A stretch of DNA of 64,000 nt, from positions 72,336,192 through 72,400,191 of the forward strand of contig CM046444.1 in assembly GCA_025506515.1 (NCBI GenBank). The letters run 5' to 3'. Source of the stretch: Flaveria trinervia (Eukaryota; Streptophyta; Magnoliopsida; Asterales; Asteraceae). The translations under genes were made by a program, and so were the position numbers. The notes under the pieces were generated by a model. That model was given only the letters and a program-made list of their open reading frames with translations. It searched no databases and was not told where the DNA came from. Every line of letters begins with the position of its first letter. Position 1 is the first letter of the stretch. Below, in pieces: positions 12,606-23,696 of the stretch.

Positions 12606-14287
12606 AAATGTTTATCATCCACTGGATAATGTCATAGGGGATGTACTACCGGGAGTACAGACACGAAATCAGCTATACTCAGCTGATTATGCCTTTGTCA
12701 TGGAAAAAGCCTATCTTCATGATTGGGCTTATCGATGTTTTGTGTCTCAAATTGAGCGAAAATATGTAAATGATGCCTTAAACGATGAGGCATGGGTTAT
12801 TTCCAAGCAAGAAGAACTCCTATAGTTCAAAAAGCTAGGAGTATGGACACTGGTGGACACACCAAAAGGTGCTAAGGTGACTGGCACTAAATGGGTCTTG
12901 AAGTGCAAGAAAGATGATCAAGGGGTCATAATTAGAAACAAGGCTTGACTTGTGGTACAAGGTTTTAGACAAGGCGAAGGCATAGACTACAATGAGGTGT
13001 TTGCACCTGTGGCTTGAATGGAAGCAATCTGTATCTTCTTAGCCTACGCATCTTACATGAAGATTAAAGTTTATCAACTAGATGTAAAAAGTGCATTCGT
13101 GCATGGTGAAATCCGTGAGACATTCTACGTCAGTGAACCCGAAGGATTTGAGGATCCCTATGATCGGGATAGAATTTACAAACTAGACAAGGCTCTCTAT
13201 GGGCTCCATTAAGCCCCTAGAGCCTTGTATGAGAAACTCTCAACTCATCTTGTGAAACATGGTTTTCACAGAGGAGTGATTGATTGTACGTTATTTATCA
13301 AAGAAAAAGATGGTGATTTACTATTGGTACAAATATATGTGGAAGAAACAATCTTCAGTTCCAAGAATGAAGAATTATGTAAAGAATTTGAATCTTTAAT
13401 GAATGCAGTGGGGGAGATGAAATTCTTCCCAGGATTAATGGTGGATCAGAGACCAAAACGAATCTTCCTGTATTAGACCAAATATGCAGGGGACATCCTC
13501 AGTTGGTTTGACATGGAGAATGCTTCAGCTGCTAAAAGTCCACTTGCCACGAACCATGATGTGGAACCCGATGAAAATGGTAATCTGGTTGATGCTACAA
13601 TGTATAGAGGAATGATGAGATCCCTTATGTATCTCACAATGTCTTGACCTCATATCATGTATGCCACGTGTCTTTGTTTAATATATCAGGCAAAACCAAA
13701 AGTAAATCATCTCATTGGTGTGAAATGGATTTTTCGTTATTTGAAGGGTACTCCAACACTCGGGCTATGGTATCCTCATGACGATGATTTTGAGCTTACA
13801 ACATATAGTGACTCGGACAATGGTGGTTGCAAGATGAACTACAAGTCAACATCTGCAGGATGTTAGTTTTTTGGTAGACAGTTAGTCACCTAGCAGTGTA
13901 AGAAGCAGACATCAGTTCCCTGTCAACTTGTGAAGCTGAATACCTTGCTGCTGGAAGTTGCTATTTGCAAATCATTTGGATTCAACAGCAAATGCGCGAC
14001 TAAGGCTTGCAATTTTCTAACACTCCTACTTTTGGTGATAACTCTGCTGTTATTGTTGTCACCAAAAATCCAGTCCAACATCTTAAAACGAAACATATCA
14101 GTATTAAATATCACTTTATACGTGACTGTTTTGAAAAGCAATTAATCAATGTGGTTAAAATTAATAAGGATTTTTAACGCGCTGACATCTACGCAAAAGC
14201 ATTTGATAAACCAAGGTTTTTATATCTTTTAGAGGTGAATAGCGTGAAAAAGAAAAGTGATGTGATTCTGGAGGAAGAAAGTGCCTA
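12606..14287 (+). pseudogene. pol: F Pol fragment: RT and RNase H
   Basis: Starts in the integrase-RT linker (YHPLDNVIGDV, as in E) and runs through RT and RNase H. Motifs: LNDEAWV, GTKWVLKCKKDDQGV, VYQLDVKSAFVHGE, ALYGLH. The RT active site reads YVEET (about 13336) where the family has YVDD, so both metal-binding aspartates are replaced. Stops near 12824, 12946, 13015, 13210, 13474, 13645 and 13864. RNase H is readable to the C-terminal KTKHISIKYHFIRDCFEK...YAKAFDK and the terminal stop near 14287, across a frame change near 13915. RT is nearly identical in type to E. Confidence 0.85.
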
Positions 14288-15194
14288 GTCCGACATGTTT
14301 TATTTTATTTTCATTCATTTTAATTTATTTTCCTGTCTATTAAAATCCAAAAACACAAAAATATTTGCGGTTTTAGAATTTCAGGGGGAGAATAGGTTAG
14401 TTTAGTATTAAATTAGTTGCATTATTTAACTTCCAAAAAAAACGAAGGAGGAGGGCAGCCTAGCTAATGGAAATGAGATCAATTCTGTGATTCTGATTCA
14501 GCGCTTATGGAAAATGATACTACATAGGGAACAAATTATTTGGGACTTCAAAAGAATTTAAATGATTAAGATGCAAAATTCAAGTATACCTCTGAGAAGT
14601 CTAAGCAAAATAAAAGGAAAATGATAGTAAGACTAGTATGCTACTGAGGTAACATAAAGAAAGTAGACCTAGAGGATGCTAGCCATTATATGATGTGTCA
14701 GAAGATTCAACATAATAGATGAGGAGACCTCATTGGTGATTTAAATTCAAACTAAGTTGTTTAATTTTTTGTGGGTTCCCATCTTATCCCTGATTAACAC
14801 AATCAACGCATTTCCAATAAGGGGTGATGAGCAAATAAACACCACAATTGTGTGCGGGTGACCATAAAAAAGCAAAGCACGAAAACAAATGTTAAGCTCA
14901 ATCAAGATAATGACAAATATTGTTGGTGCATTATGTGCAAAAAGAAAAATAAATGCTCTAACAAGAAGATAGGTTGTGTGCCTCTCTGCTGTGTGGTGGC
15001 ACGACCTGAGAATAAGCATAACCTAAACATTCTATAATTCATTCATTTATGCGCCTCTCTGTTGTGCGGTGGCACTAACCTGAGGCATGGCATCTCTTTG
15101 AAAGCTCTTAGAATAGTTTCTTGTTTTCAAATACCCGTGGACAGCTCAAAAATCTCCTGAAGAATGTTGATTACCACATAAGTGTGGGATCCGT
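14288..15194 (+). other. F spacer between pol and the triplicated block
   Basis: No gene recognised. It contains a purine tract-like TTCAGGGGGAG at about 14380-14391; Sireviruses are known to carry extra purine tracts, so this could be one. Two imperfect copies of a 25-base element at 14979-15003 and 15051-15075 each begin with GTGCC or GCGCC and end with GGTGGCAC; the first could fold as GTGCC...GGCAC. Short ORFs here on both strands look like chance. Confidence 0.55.
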
Positions 15195-15204
15195 AAATGC
15201 TTGT

Positions 15205-15610
15205 TGAAATAAAACCTAATGTCTCACCATTGTGTGTCAAAAATCTATGTATGGATTTAAGAGGACAATCATACTAACAATCATCGTGGCTGCTACTCTT
15301 GACTGTTAAAATCAGTGTGTGCATCATATAGCTCTAGTATGATTTCCTAAACTTGCTGTTGACTCTCGGTAAAAAGAAGAATCGAGCATCGAAATGTTTT
15401 GTTAAAGTATCCCAAGTGATTTTGATAAACCTGTATGATTCCATAATGAATCTCTCCAGAAATAATCATATTAACTGGAAGTTGTGTTGTCCAGGAAGAT
15501 AACTTGGTTAGACGCTCTTCTAAATATTTCAATCCATCTCCAATCAAAAATACAAAAATATATCTTGTTTTGTTTTAATTACAAGTTGTTTTATTTGATT
15601 CTTAGTCATT
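15205..15610. other. Non-coding block present once in each F unit
   Basis: Found again at about 18325-18730 and 36580-36985 with high similarity. It contains short minus frames (for example 15347-15547) that are not kept in the other copies. I do not recognise it; it may be ordinary Sirevirus spacer. Confidence 0.5.
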
Positions 15611-15669
15611 TGTTAGGTAAAAGTCGGACTATACATCTGGATTCAATCTGTGAATCACTGACAAAAAGT

Positions 15670-15815
15670 GGTCATGTCTGAGGTGACCAATCGGTTTTTG
15701 GAAATAAAAGGATCACGTCTGTGGTGATCAAATAAGGTTTGAATTAAAAGGATCACGTCTGAGGTGATCAAATAGTTTTTCAATTAAAAAGGTTATGTGT
15801 GAGATGATCATCTAT
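15670..15815. repeat. GATCAC-GTCTGAG-GTGATC hairpin repeats
   Basis: Four roughly 40-bp copies, each with GATCACGTCTGAGGTGATC or a variant (GGTCATGTCTGAGGTGACC, GTTATGTGTGAGATGATC), separated by AAT(T)AAAAG-type linkers. Each can form a 6-bp stem with a 7-base loop. Also in unit 2 (18789-18925) and unit 3 (37040-37185). Confidence 0.8.
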
Positions 15816-15879
15816 CATAACGTCTTATCAATAGTTAAACCTCTATGTTTGAAAGAGTACGAGGTCAAACTTATAAGTA

Positions 15880-16140
15880 TGAACCATTCGCACGATTGGA
15901 TCATAAGTATGGGCCACTCACACGATTGAACCATAAGTATGGGCCAATCGCACCATTGAATCATGATTATGAGCCAATCGTCCGATTGAACCATAAGTAT
16001 GGACCAGACGCATGATTAGATCATAAGCATGGAGCAATCCATGCGATTGGATCACTAGACTGAACCAATCGCATGAATGGATGAGGCCGTATGAGCCAGT
16101 CGCACGACTAAACCACAGTCGCACGAATGAAGCATGCGAA
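15880..16140. repeat. E/F palindrome array a, unit 1
   Basis: Degenerate repeats every 20-35 bases of the type AATCGCACGATTGAACCATAAGTATGGGCC split by palindromic cores (TCGCACGA, TCAGTCG..CGACTGA). Counterparts at 18945-19225 and 37250-37540. Minus-strand short ORFs rich in HTYGSI or SYDLIHSCDW come from the array. Confidence 0.82.
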
Positions 16141-16564
16141 TTGGCCCAGTCATGCGAGTAAATGTTAACTGGGAGTTGGTCACATTTGTAACACCCTTTA
16201 ATCGCTCACCCTTCATACGCGCAAACATATTGATACTCTGCCCAAATTTCATTTGATAGATTTTACTGATTGATTGTGATACTAACTATTACTCTCTTCA
16301 TATACAGGTAATGTGAAACTGAAATCGACAATAATGCCCGGTTTAATCAAACCCTAAGGACCGAAATCTTTCAAAACAAGAACTTTGAAAAACTCCTCAA
16401 AATAAACCACTTAAAAGGACATAATCGTTGATTTAGAGAACACTAGGTGTTATTTTGAGTTTTTGCGCGTCTAATGAATCTAATCACAATGTTAAACATC
16501 AAGTTATGACCAAGATTTCAATTTAAAGTGTCGAACAAAGCTTTACGCTAATGGACGTGCTGAT

Positions 16565-16790
16565 GAACTTCAATCCACGATTGAGTAGGAGGAATGACTG
16601 AGTCGCACGATTGAGCTGGGCGTATGACTCAATCGCGCGATTGAACCATGCGTATGAGTTCACTCGCATGATTGGCTCAACCGCATGGCATAGCATACGA
16701 CTAAGCTCAGTCGCAGGTTCAATTGTACGACTGAGCTTAATCATATGACTAAGACTCAGTGGTATAGTCCATTCGCACGACTGAACAAAA
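16565..16790. repeat. E/F palindrome array b, unit 1
   Basis: Second array in the candidate leader intron, with the same motif (ACTGAGTCGCACGATTGAGC). Counterparts 34840-35035 and 37970-38175. Confidence 0.82.
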
Positions 16791-16866
16791 TGAACCAAGT
16801 TCTTTTAAGAGTCAAATGTCATAATTTACAGAAATCTAACGTATATGTGTCGTGTGTTACAGAAAC

Positions 16867-18315
16867 ATGGCTAACATATGGACTTTGAGCACCAAGCACC
16901 ACATTTCTTCTCATCTTGATGCTTCATCCCGAAACGCTTCTTAGTTCACTAGGATTATTGCCTTTTTGCATAGATCGAGGATTTTCAAGGCCATCTCTAC
17001 ACCATGCACACGTATAGATCTGTTTAGCAGGCTTTCTGGGAAAATGATGTAGTTGATAGGTCCATTGAGCCCCACTCTATCTGGAGCTCTATCTTCGAAC
17101 AAGAGATTGAGATTAGCGAAGACGATCTCAGGAGGGTCTTGGACCTGTGTGAGGATGGAGCCTACCAATCAAGTTGCATCCCCTGATTGTTCGGGGATGT
17201 TTTGTTTGGATCAAGTATATGGACATCAATGTTGGTGTTCTCAAAAAGAGCAACATGTGCCCCCGATTCAAGTACTTCCCACACGTCATCCTTAAATGTA
17301 TAGCCAAGAGCAATGGAGGCTTTGCGAGATGTCGGACCAAATCTAGAACGCATATGGTGGTCTGGTGTTGAACCATCCACTTAGTTTCTCCCACATGCTC
17401 TTCACATACATGGTAGAGAACATTGAGGCCAAGGGCTAGGAAGGCTTCTCTATGTACCCATGGTTTTTACAGATGATCTTTGATGAGAAGCTTCTTTCAC
17501 TGCCAAAGGAGAGAATTGATGTAGTGGTGCTTGCGGTGATGGATATAACACCTTAGGCAGGATGAGAGTTACAGGGGGAAGCAGGTGAAGCCCCCTGTCA
17601 GGAAATTGTTTGGGCATTTGGCCAAGGAGGATTACGTGGCACCTGCTCACAAGAAATGGCGTCATAATGACAGTGATTCAGATACTGAGCCCCTCATGAC
17701 TACCACATCCGAAGATGATGACGATGATGACCTAGGTCAAGGCAGTGATGCTACTGGTGAAACAAAGAGGGCTTCTTTTCACCAAGACTTCATCCTTGAC
17801 AAAGAGGAAGAGTGAGATGATGAGCCACTAGTCAGGATAGTGGGAAGCCGGGTTGTGGCTACTGAGAGAGGAATAGCGGCGGTTAGTGGATGCCATGGTG
17901 AGTTAAGGGGTGTCGCTACTCATGTTACTGATCCTACATATACCCCTGACTAGCCATCGGCCAAGGGGAACATCATCTTCTAAAGGCTTGAGGAAAAGCG
18001 AATGGCTCAACCCCAGGGCTTAAAGAGCAAGAGACGGAGGATCACCCTTATCACCAAAGCTACCACCACCTGTACCACAACTCCCACTCTACCACACATC
18101 CTACCACCACTACCATACTTCCTACCACCACTTCCACAACCACTCCATCACGATCCATCCCCACTCCTCCTCCCATATACACCACATCCACCCCATAACC
18201 ACAAAATGACCCGGGACATCTTCTCAAGTCCGAATGACCCATGGATCCACTCGACCCAATATCGGGTTAGAGGAACAGCTAGTCAAATGCTTGGGAACTA
18301 TGATTCCCGAACTCC
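16867..18315 (+). pseudogene. F ORF3, copy 1 (3'-truncated, broken)
   Basis: The ATG at 16867 follows TTACAGAAAC. Codon 26 is TAG (16942-16944), shared with copies 2 and 3. The body is readable across frameshifts: FTR(L/I)IAFLHRSRIFKAI, RRVLDL..DG, NHPLSFSHMLFTYMVENIEAKG, a MYP(W/R)FL motif, then an Asp-rich run (DDDDDDLGQG, about 17715-17745) and a Thr/Pro-rich stretch (18050-18190). The frame ends at the junction with unit 2, lacking the C-terminal half present in copy 3. Function unknown. Confidence 0.75.
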
Positions 18316-19225
18316 AAATGCTTCTTGAAATAAAACCTAATGTATCACCAATGTGTGTCAAAAATCTATGTATGGATTTAAGAGGACAATCATACTGACA
18401 ATCATCGTGGCTGCTACTCTTAACAGTTAAAATCAGTGTGTGCATCTTATTGCTCTAGTATGATTTCGCAAACTTGCTATTGACTCTTGGTCAAAAGAAG
18501 AATCGGGCATTGAAATTTTTTGTTAAAGTATCCCAAGTGATTTTGATAAACCTGTATGATTCCATAATGAATCTCTCCAGAAATGATCATATTAACTTGA
18601 AGTTGTGTTGTCGAGAAGATAAATTGGTTAGACGCTCATCTATAGATTTCAATCCATCTCCAGTCAAAAATAAAAAAAATATATCATGTTTTGTTTTATT
18701 TTCAAGTTGTTTTATTTAATTCTTAGGCATTTGTTAGGTAAAAGTCAGACTATACATCTGGATTCAATCTGTGAATCACTCACAAAAAGTGGTCATGTCT
18801 GAGGTGACCAATCGGGTTTTTGGAATTAAAAGGATCACGTCTGTGGTGCTCAAATAAGGTTTGAATTAAAAGGATCACGTCTAAGGTGATCAACAGTTTT
18901 TCAATTAAAAAGTTATGTGTGAGATGAGGTCAAACTCATAACTATGAACCATTCGCATGATTGGATCATAAGTATGGGCCAATCACATGATTGAACCATA
19001 AGTATGGGCCAATCGCACCATTGAATCATGATTATGAGCCAATTGTCCGATTGAACAATAAGTATGGACCAGACGCATGATTGGATCATAAGAATGGAGC
19101 AATCCATGCGATTGGATCACTAGAATGAACCAATCACATGAATGGATGAGGTCGTATGAGTTAGTCGCACGACTAAACCACAGTCGCACGAATGAACCAG
19201 GCGAATTGGCCCAGTCACGCGACTA

Positions 19226-19230
19226 AATGA
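19226..19230 (+). other. Left target-site duplication of E (AATGA)
   Basis: The five bases before the E LTR are AATGA; the five after the other LTR (34403-34407) are AATGT. The uninterrupted unit 3 reads ACTAAATGTTAGC at the same place, so AATGT is the original target and the left copy has one change. Five-base duplications are usual for copia integrases. Confidence 0.75.
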
Positions 19231-19953
19231 TGTTAGGATCTTGTATTTAAACGAAATACAAACTGATTAACATGTAAACCAAAACAAATAGTGCAGAATC
19301 CTATTTGATTGGCAATCCAATCAGTGAGAATGCACGTATAAACAATAAGGTATTCAATCTAATGTTAAGAATCGATTAGGAATCGATCAGCAGCGTTCTA
19401 TGAACTTGGAGTATGAACTTGGAGGCTTCTGGGCGGCTAGGGTACGTCTGGAGTCGAATAGGAATGAATGCTTATGTTTTTCCACGAATTAAGTGGTATT
19501 TATAGGTTAGGATTGCTTATTCGTACGACTGAACCATTAGCATGGTTCATTCGTGCGATTGAGCCATGCGGTTGATCCATTCACACGACTGAGTTTTCAG
19601 TCGTGCGAATGAGCCATCTCATGTTACAATCATATGATTGATCCAGTCTTCTGGTTCAGTCGTGCGACTGAGTCATTCGCCTGAAGTTGTTCATGCGTAT
19701 GGTCCATTCTCATGAGCCATTCGCATGAGAACTTCATTTTGATAAGTTTGAATGTTTCCATTAGTATAACATTATGTGTATCAATTCAAACAATCACAGA
19801 CCTATATAACCAATTCAATATCAACTCATTAATGAAATATTAAACATTATAAACACAACCAAATATTTTGTATTTCATTAAGTACCCAATAGTTACATAA
19901 GTGTAAGACATATTACATTCAGATCAGGATCTAGGTACATATATGCATCAACA
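19231..19953 (-). repeat. E 3' LTR, 723 bp
   Basis: In minus orientation it runs TGTTGATGCATATATG ... CCTAACA and follows the purine tract directly. U3 contains the TCAGTCG/CGACTGA palindromes (19508-19735), immediately upstream of a TATA-like CCTATAAATACC (about 19496-19506). Same length as the partner at 33680-34402. Confidence 0.92.
19496..19506 (-). promoter_or_regulatory. TATA-like box in E 3' LTR
   Basis: CTATAAATACC on the minus strand, with the palindrome array just upstream. The same box is at 33944-33954 in the 5' LTR, and an almost identical one is in the F LTR (41873-41882), so it is conserved between the two families and is the likely core promoter. Confidence 0.7.
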
Positions 19954-19967
19954 AACTCCCCTTGGAC
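19954..19967 (-). promoter_or_regulatory. E polypurine tract
   Basis: Minus-strand GTCCAAGGGGAGTT directly before the LTR start. Marks 19231-19953 as the 3' LTR and fixes the element orientation. Confidence 0.85.
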
Positions 19968-19977
19968 TTAGATCTAT

Positions 19978-22900
19978 CTAATGTCTTACCTTCTGCATCA
20001 CCTCTTCATACTTTTTGTACTTTTCCTCTCTTGTGACTCCTGCATGTATCTCGAATGCAAAGCAGAGTCTTATGACATTTTGGAATTGGAGGGCTTGTAC
20101 AATATCTTATGGGTCATAGAATAATGGCCACTTGTATAATGTGTAGACATCAATATCAGACAAGTTAGTGAGCCACATTGGGTCAAACACCCTGATGGTA
20201 TCCATTTGTCCCTCTTTATTTAGAACTATGACCGCCTCCCCGGTTCTCCAATCATAGTACCACCATTTAAAGTGTGGAGTGAAGTCCTTTGGCATTTCCC
20301 TGAGAGGGATTCTAGACATTGTTCTTGGGGGACTCCACTTCAGCACTATCTTGGGCTTACCAGTGATGGATTCAACTTCAGATCGTTTGAAGTTGACCCA
20401 CCTGGTGTGGTACTCTTTCTTTAGGGCAGCCTCAAACCAGCCTGACATCTTCCTTGGGTCAGCATATAGTAACTTCAATTTAGCCAGCTGGTTGAGCTCA
20501 AAACCAGGTAGAGTCTTTAGATCATGTGGAAATCTAAAGTACTCTATGCCCTTTTCCCTCTTTATTCCATAAACATTTAGATCCTTGAAATGTGCCTACG
20601 CAATAATCACGCCCGACACCTTATGATGTTTCTTCACTCTGTAGAGTTTGGTGTAGACATTCTGTTTAGGTGCTGCGCGTTGGGCTCGGATTTCTTCGAA
20701 ACAAGCAGCCCATTCTGCCATTCTGATATCAACATCGTCGTTTGAGGCTTGGGATTTTCCTTCAATCTTCTTAGACTTCTGCTCCATCTGATCCAATACC
20801 TCAAATGTATCATTGACTAGGGATTAACCCAGATTGGGGACCACATTTCCCTGGTTGTCAGCGTACTAAGGATAGTGCTCTGCTGTGATGTCTTCTATCT
20901 CTATCTCATCAATGTCATTTTGCTCTTCTTCACTGGTAGACTCAACAGTTGGAGCATCCTTAATGATCTCATCTGGGTTTAGCTTGAACATTTTAGCGAG
21001 TTGCTCATTTGAAAGATCATGAATTATTTCCCCTTCTTCAGGGGTATAACTCATAGATCTCCTGACAATCCCTTGCAGATCAAGAATCATAGTCAATTGA
21101 GTCTTGATCTGCTGAAGGGGAGCAACATCAAATTCGTCCCTTTGAAAGTTTGGATCTACTTGTTGTAAACATGTAACACATCAAACATTAGTTAATAATC
21201 AAGACAGAAATACATTAATCTTAATATAAACATCAAATAGTTTAATACATGATTCAAGTACAAAAGCTATCAAATACATAATCATCTAATCATTACTTTT
21301 CTCTTAAATCGCTGGATCATCATTTGGTGAGGCAGAAGAGGAAGCTCGTTGGTCTTGATTTCTCTTTGATCTTTTTTCTTGACCCTGAGCTGAGGTAGAT
21401 GCAGCTGCATCTCCTCCTTCATCATCATCATCCTCCTGCCTGTCCTCTGTCTTTTCTTCCTTATCCCCTTCATCCTCATCACTCTTTTCATCTTCATCCT
21501 CATCATCATCCTCACCCTCATCACCAACTCCTTCCTTTATCTTCAGAGGCTCATCTTTAGTTCCGTTAAGCTTGAGCATGATAGACTTTTTAGCATCCTC
21601 CAAATCCTCAATCTTCTTTGCTGATATGACTCTATGCTCTTAGAGTTGGGAAATCTCTTCGCTCTGAGCAGCCATTTGCTGTGCCTGCTGCTCAATCAGC
21701 TGAGTGTGCTGAGAGATCTACTAGGACTGTGCAACTGTGAGATCTGCCAGCTGATGAATCTACGCAGTCTTCTTGTCATTGGCTGCTAACAGGTGCATCA
21801 CCATACGGTTCAACGCTGATAGCTGTTCCTCTTCCCCAATGGCAGGTAGAGATGATCCATATAGGTGGGAGGGATGTGATGATGGCCCGGCTTGGTGGCT
21901 AGTGGTAGTAGTGGTGGCAGTGGTGAAGATTGGGTTTGGTCTAGATGATAGTGGTGGTGATGTAGGTGTGGATCATATGGTGGTGGATGGGATATATGTA
22001 GTGGTGGGTGGTATGGTGACAGTGGTAGGGGGTGTGGGAATGGTAGTGGTTGCTGTGGAGGTGGTCGTGGTGGTGGCTGTGGCTGTAGAGGTGGTTATGG
22101 TGGTGGCTGAGGTAGTGGGTGGTATGGTAGATGTAGTGGGTGCTGTGGTGGTGATGAAGGTGAGCCGTCTCTTCTTCTTCTTCATCCCATGGGGCTGAGC
22201 CATCCTCTTCTTCCTCGACCCTGTCGAGGTGGATGCTCCCCCTAGAACACGACTTTGTGGGAACGACTTTGCTTCTCACAGTCCGAGTAAGTGTCTCCTC
22301 ATCAGACTCCTCTTCTTCCTCACCAGGTACAAAACCCTGGTGGAACTCAGCAGACTCTGCTACATCTCCAGTGGGGGCAGATGCCTGAGATGTACTATTA
22401 GTAGTGGGGCCCCTTGGTTGAGTAGGCAAGGTATCTCCAGCATCCCCACTGTCAGCATCATCAGAGTCATGCTCTGGGAACTGTAGCTGCTCATCATCTG
22501 AGTCGTTGTCTATGTGACGCCACTAACATCTTCCTGGTGCCACATAACTCTCCTTAGCCAGATGGTCTATCAATCTCTTTACCTGGGGCTTTACCTGCTT
22601 ACCCAAACTCTCATACGACCTAGAGTCGTATCGTCCATGATCTCTTATGCCACCGCATCATGGCGCTCCTTTGGTAGGGATGGTAACTTCTCATTGAAGA
22701 TCAGCTACAAGAATCTGGGGTACATACAAAAACCTTCCTTACCTTTTGCCTCCAGATTCTCCACAAGATAAGAAAAGATCATGCTCGAGAAACTAAACGG
22801 GTGGTTCAGTACTAGTGCCACATAGGCATTCTGAATCTTGTCTGAAAGATCATCAAACCCACCCCTGCTAGACGCAATGCACTTCAGAATCACATGTGTG

Positions 22901-23316
22901 AAGTACTTGTACTGGGGAAACATGTTGCTCTTGTTGAGCACACCTGAGTTGATGTCCCCAGCGTACTTGATCCTCAGGAAACATCCTCTCACCATAAGTG
23001 GGTGAAGTCTGGTGGGGTGATCAGTATCGTCCCCCAGCTCAAGTACTCTCTGAATATCAGCCGCGGTAATCTCAATATCCATGCCACAGATGGAGCTCCT
23101 TATGCTATATGGCTCACGTGATCGGTCAACAGAGGCATTCTCCCAGAAGGCCTGATGTAAAGACCTATAGGGAGTGCATGGGGTGGAGATGGCTTTATGC
23201 ATCCTTCATCTCCTCAGAAAAGCGATGATCTCTGTAAACTTGGCGCTATTTCGAGTAGTATGATCCAGATGAGCACATATGTTGTGCTTAGGGTTGATGG
23301 ACCATCTAGCAGCCAT
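19978..23316 (-). pseudogene. E ORF3, extra Sirevirus-type gene, nearly full length
   Basis: The ATG at 23316 lies 4 bases after TGTGTTTCAG, a good splice acceptor. Regions from the N-terminus: MAARWSINPKHNICAHLD; FWENASVDRSREPYS; IQRVLELGDD; NHPFSFSSMIFSYLVENLEAKG with MYPRFL (about 22705-22730); an acidic part (EEEEESDEE); a long Thr-rich stretch (about 21975-22160); a Gln/Glu coiled-coil-like segment (QLIEQQAQQMAAQ, about 21660-21700); an acidic run (21430-21540); then an apparent stop TAA at 21304-21306 where F has CAA. After a 141-bp candidate intron (21156-21296) the C-terminal part continues (IVRRSMSYTPEEGEIIHDL, AEWAACFEEIRAQRA, WWYYDWRTGEA, LYKWPLFYDP) to the stop at 19978. A few stops and frame changes. 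No membrane segment seen; role unknown. Confidence 0.75.
21156..21296 (-). other. Candidate spliceosomal intron in E ORF3
   Basis: On the minus strand, AAAA|GTAATG donor at 21296 and ...AACAAGTAG| acceptor at 21156, 141 bp, very AT-rich, with a CTAAT branch-like motif in TTAACTAATG upstream of the acceptor. The flanking coding frame is phase 1 and resumes in frame after removal. F has a 145-bp counterpart at 40108-40252 with the same donor context and phase although the intron bodies have diverged. Splicing is inferred from sequence. Confidence 0.65.
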
Positions 23317-23696
23317 CAATCTGAAACACAAGACACATAATCATTAGATACTCACATAACACAAACCAGTTCCAAGTATCTTGTTTGAATTCATTCTGAT
23401 TCATTCATGCGAACGAATCATGCGACTGTGGTCAGTCGGTTGTCCTATCATGCGACTGGACTCATTCGGGTGAATGAACATGTGAATAGTTCAATCGATT
23501 GGCTGAGCCTGCGATTGGTTCAGTCGGCCGACTGAGATCATTCGCATGATACATTTGGCCGATTGACCCATTCATTCGCCGACTCAATCGTGCGATTGAA
23601 GTTCATCCAGACGACCAATCGCATGACCCACTGTTCAATCGACTGAGGTTCGAATCTTGACCAATTCATGAAATTAACGTGGTTTAATGGCTCTTT
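23317..23696 (-). repeat. E spacer upstream of ORF3, with palindrome array
   Basis: About 380 bases with no gene. At about 23400-23650 are many degenerate copies of the E/F motif (TCAGTCGG, TCGTGCGATTGA, GCGACTG). The side nearest ORF3 carries the splice-acceptor-like TGTGTTTCAG (ending 23321). The array corresponds in position to array b of F. Its other side is cut by the B' LTR end at 23697. Confidence 0.75.

Larger units (their letters stand above)
15195..18315 (+). repeat. Tandem unit 1 of the F triplication
   Basis: About 3.12 kb, beginning AAATGCTTGTTGAAATAAAACC and ending with a patch GGGAACTATGATTCCCGAAC just before unit 2. Contents in order: a non-coding block (15205-15610), GATCAC..GTGATC hairpins (about 15670-15815), palindrome array a (15880-16140), a leader with candidate intron (16308-16862) holding array b, and ORF3 N-terminal part (16867-18315). 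Unit 1 has lost the TATAAATAG seen in unit 2. Boundaries match units 2 and 3. Confidence 0.8.

Noticed and set aside
14747..15037. Overlapping Cys/His-containing ORFs on both strands that might suggest a zinc-finger gene
   Set aside because: Cysteine spacing does not fit a known finger, no family match recognised, and the region is F spacer.
15880..16140. CRISPR-like appearance of the regularly spaced repeats
   Set aside because: Repeats are degenerate and palindromic, the intervals are themselves repeats, and the context is plant retrotransposon with no cas genes.
15880..16252. Minus-strand short proteins with repeated HTYGSI or IHSCDW words (also 18913-19189, 16523-16798, 37909-38184)
   Set aside because: They are translations of the palindrome arrays; frames are not kept between the three tandem units.
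21773..22198. 141-residue Val/Gly-rich ORF (plus strand), and similar Val-rich minus frames at 18060-18242, 36257-36541, 39352-39549
   Set aside because: Antisense to the Thr/Pro-rich part of ORF3; low complexity keeps the frame open.
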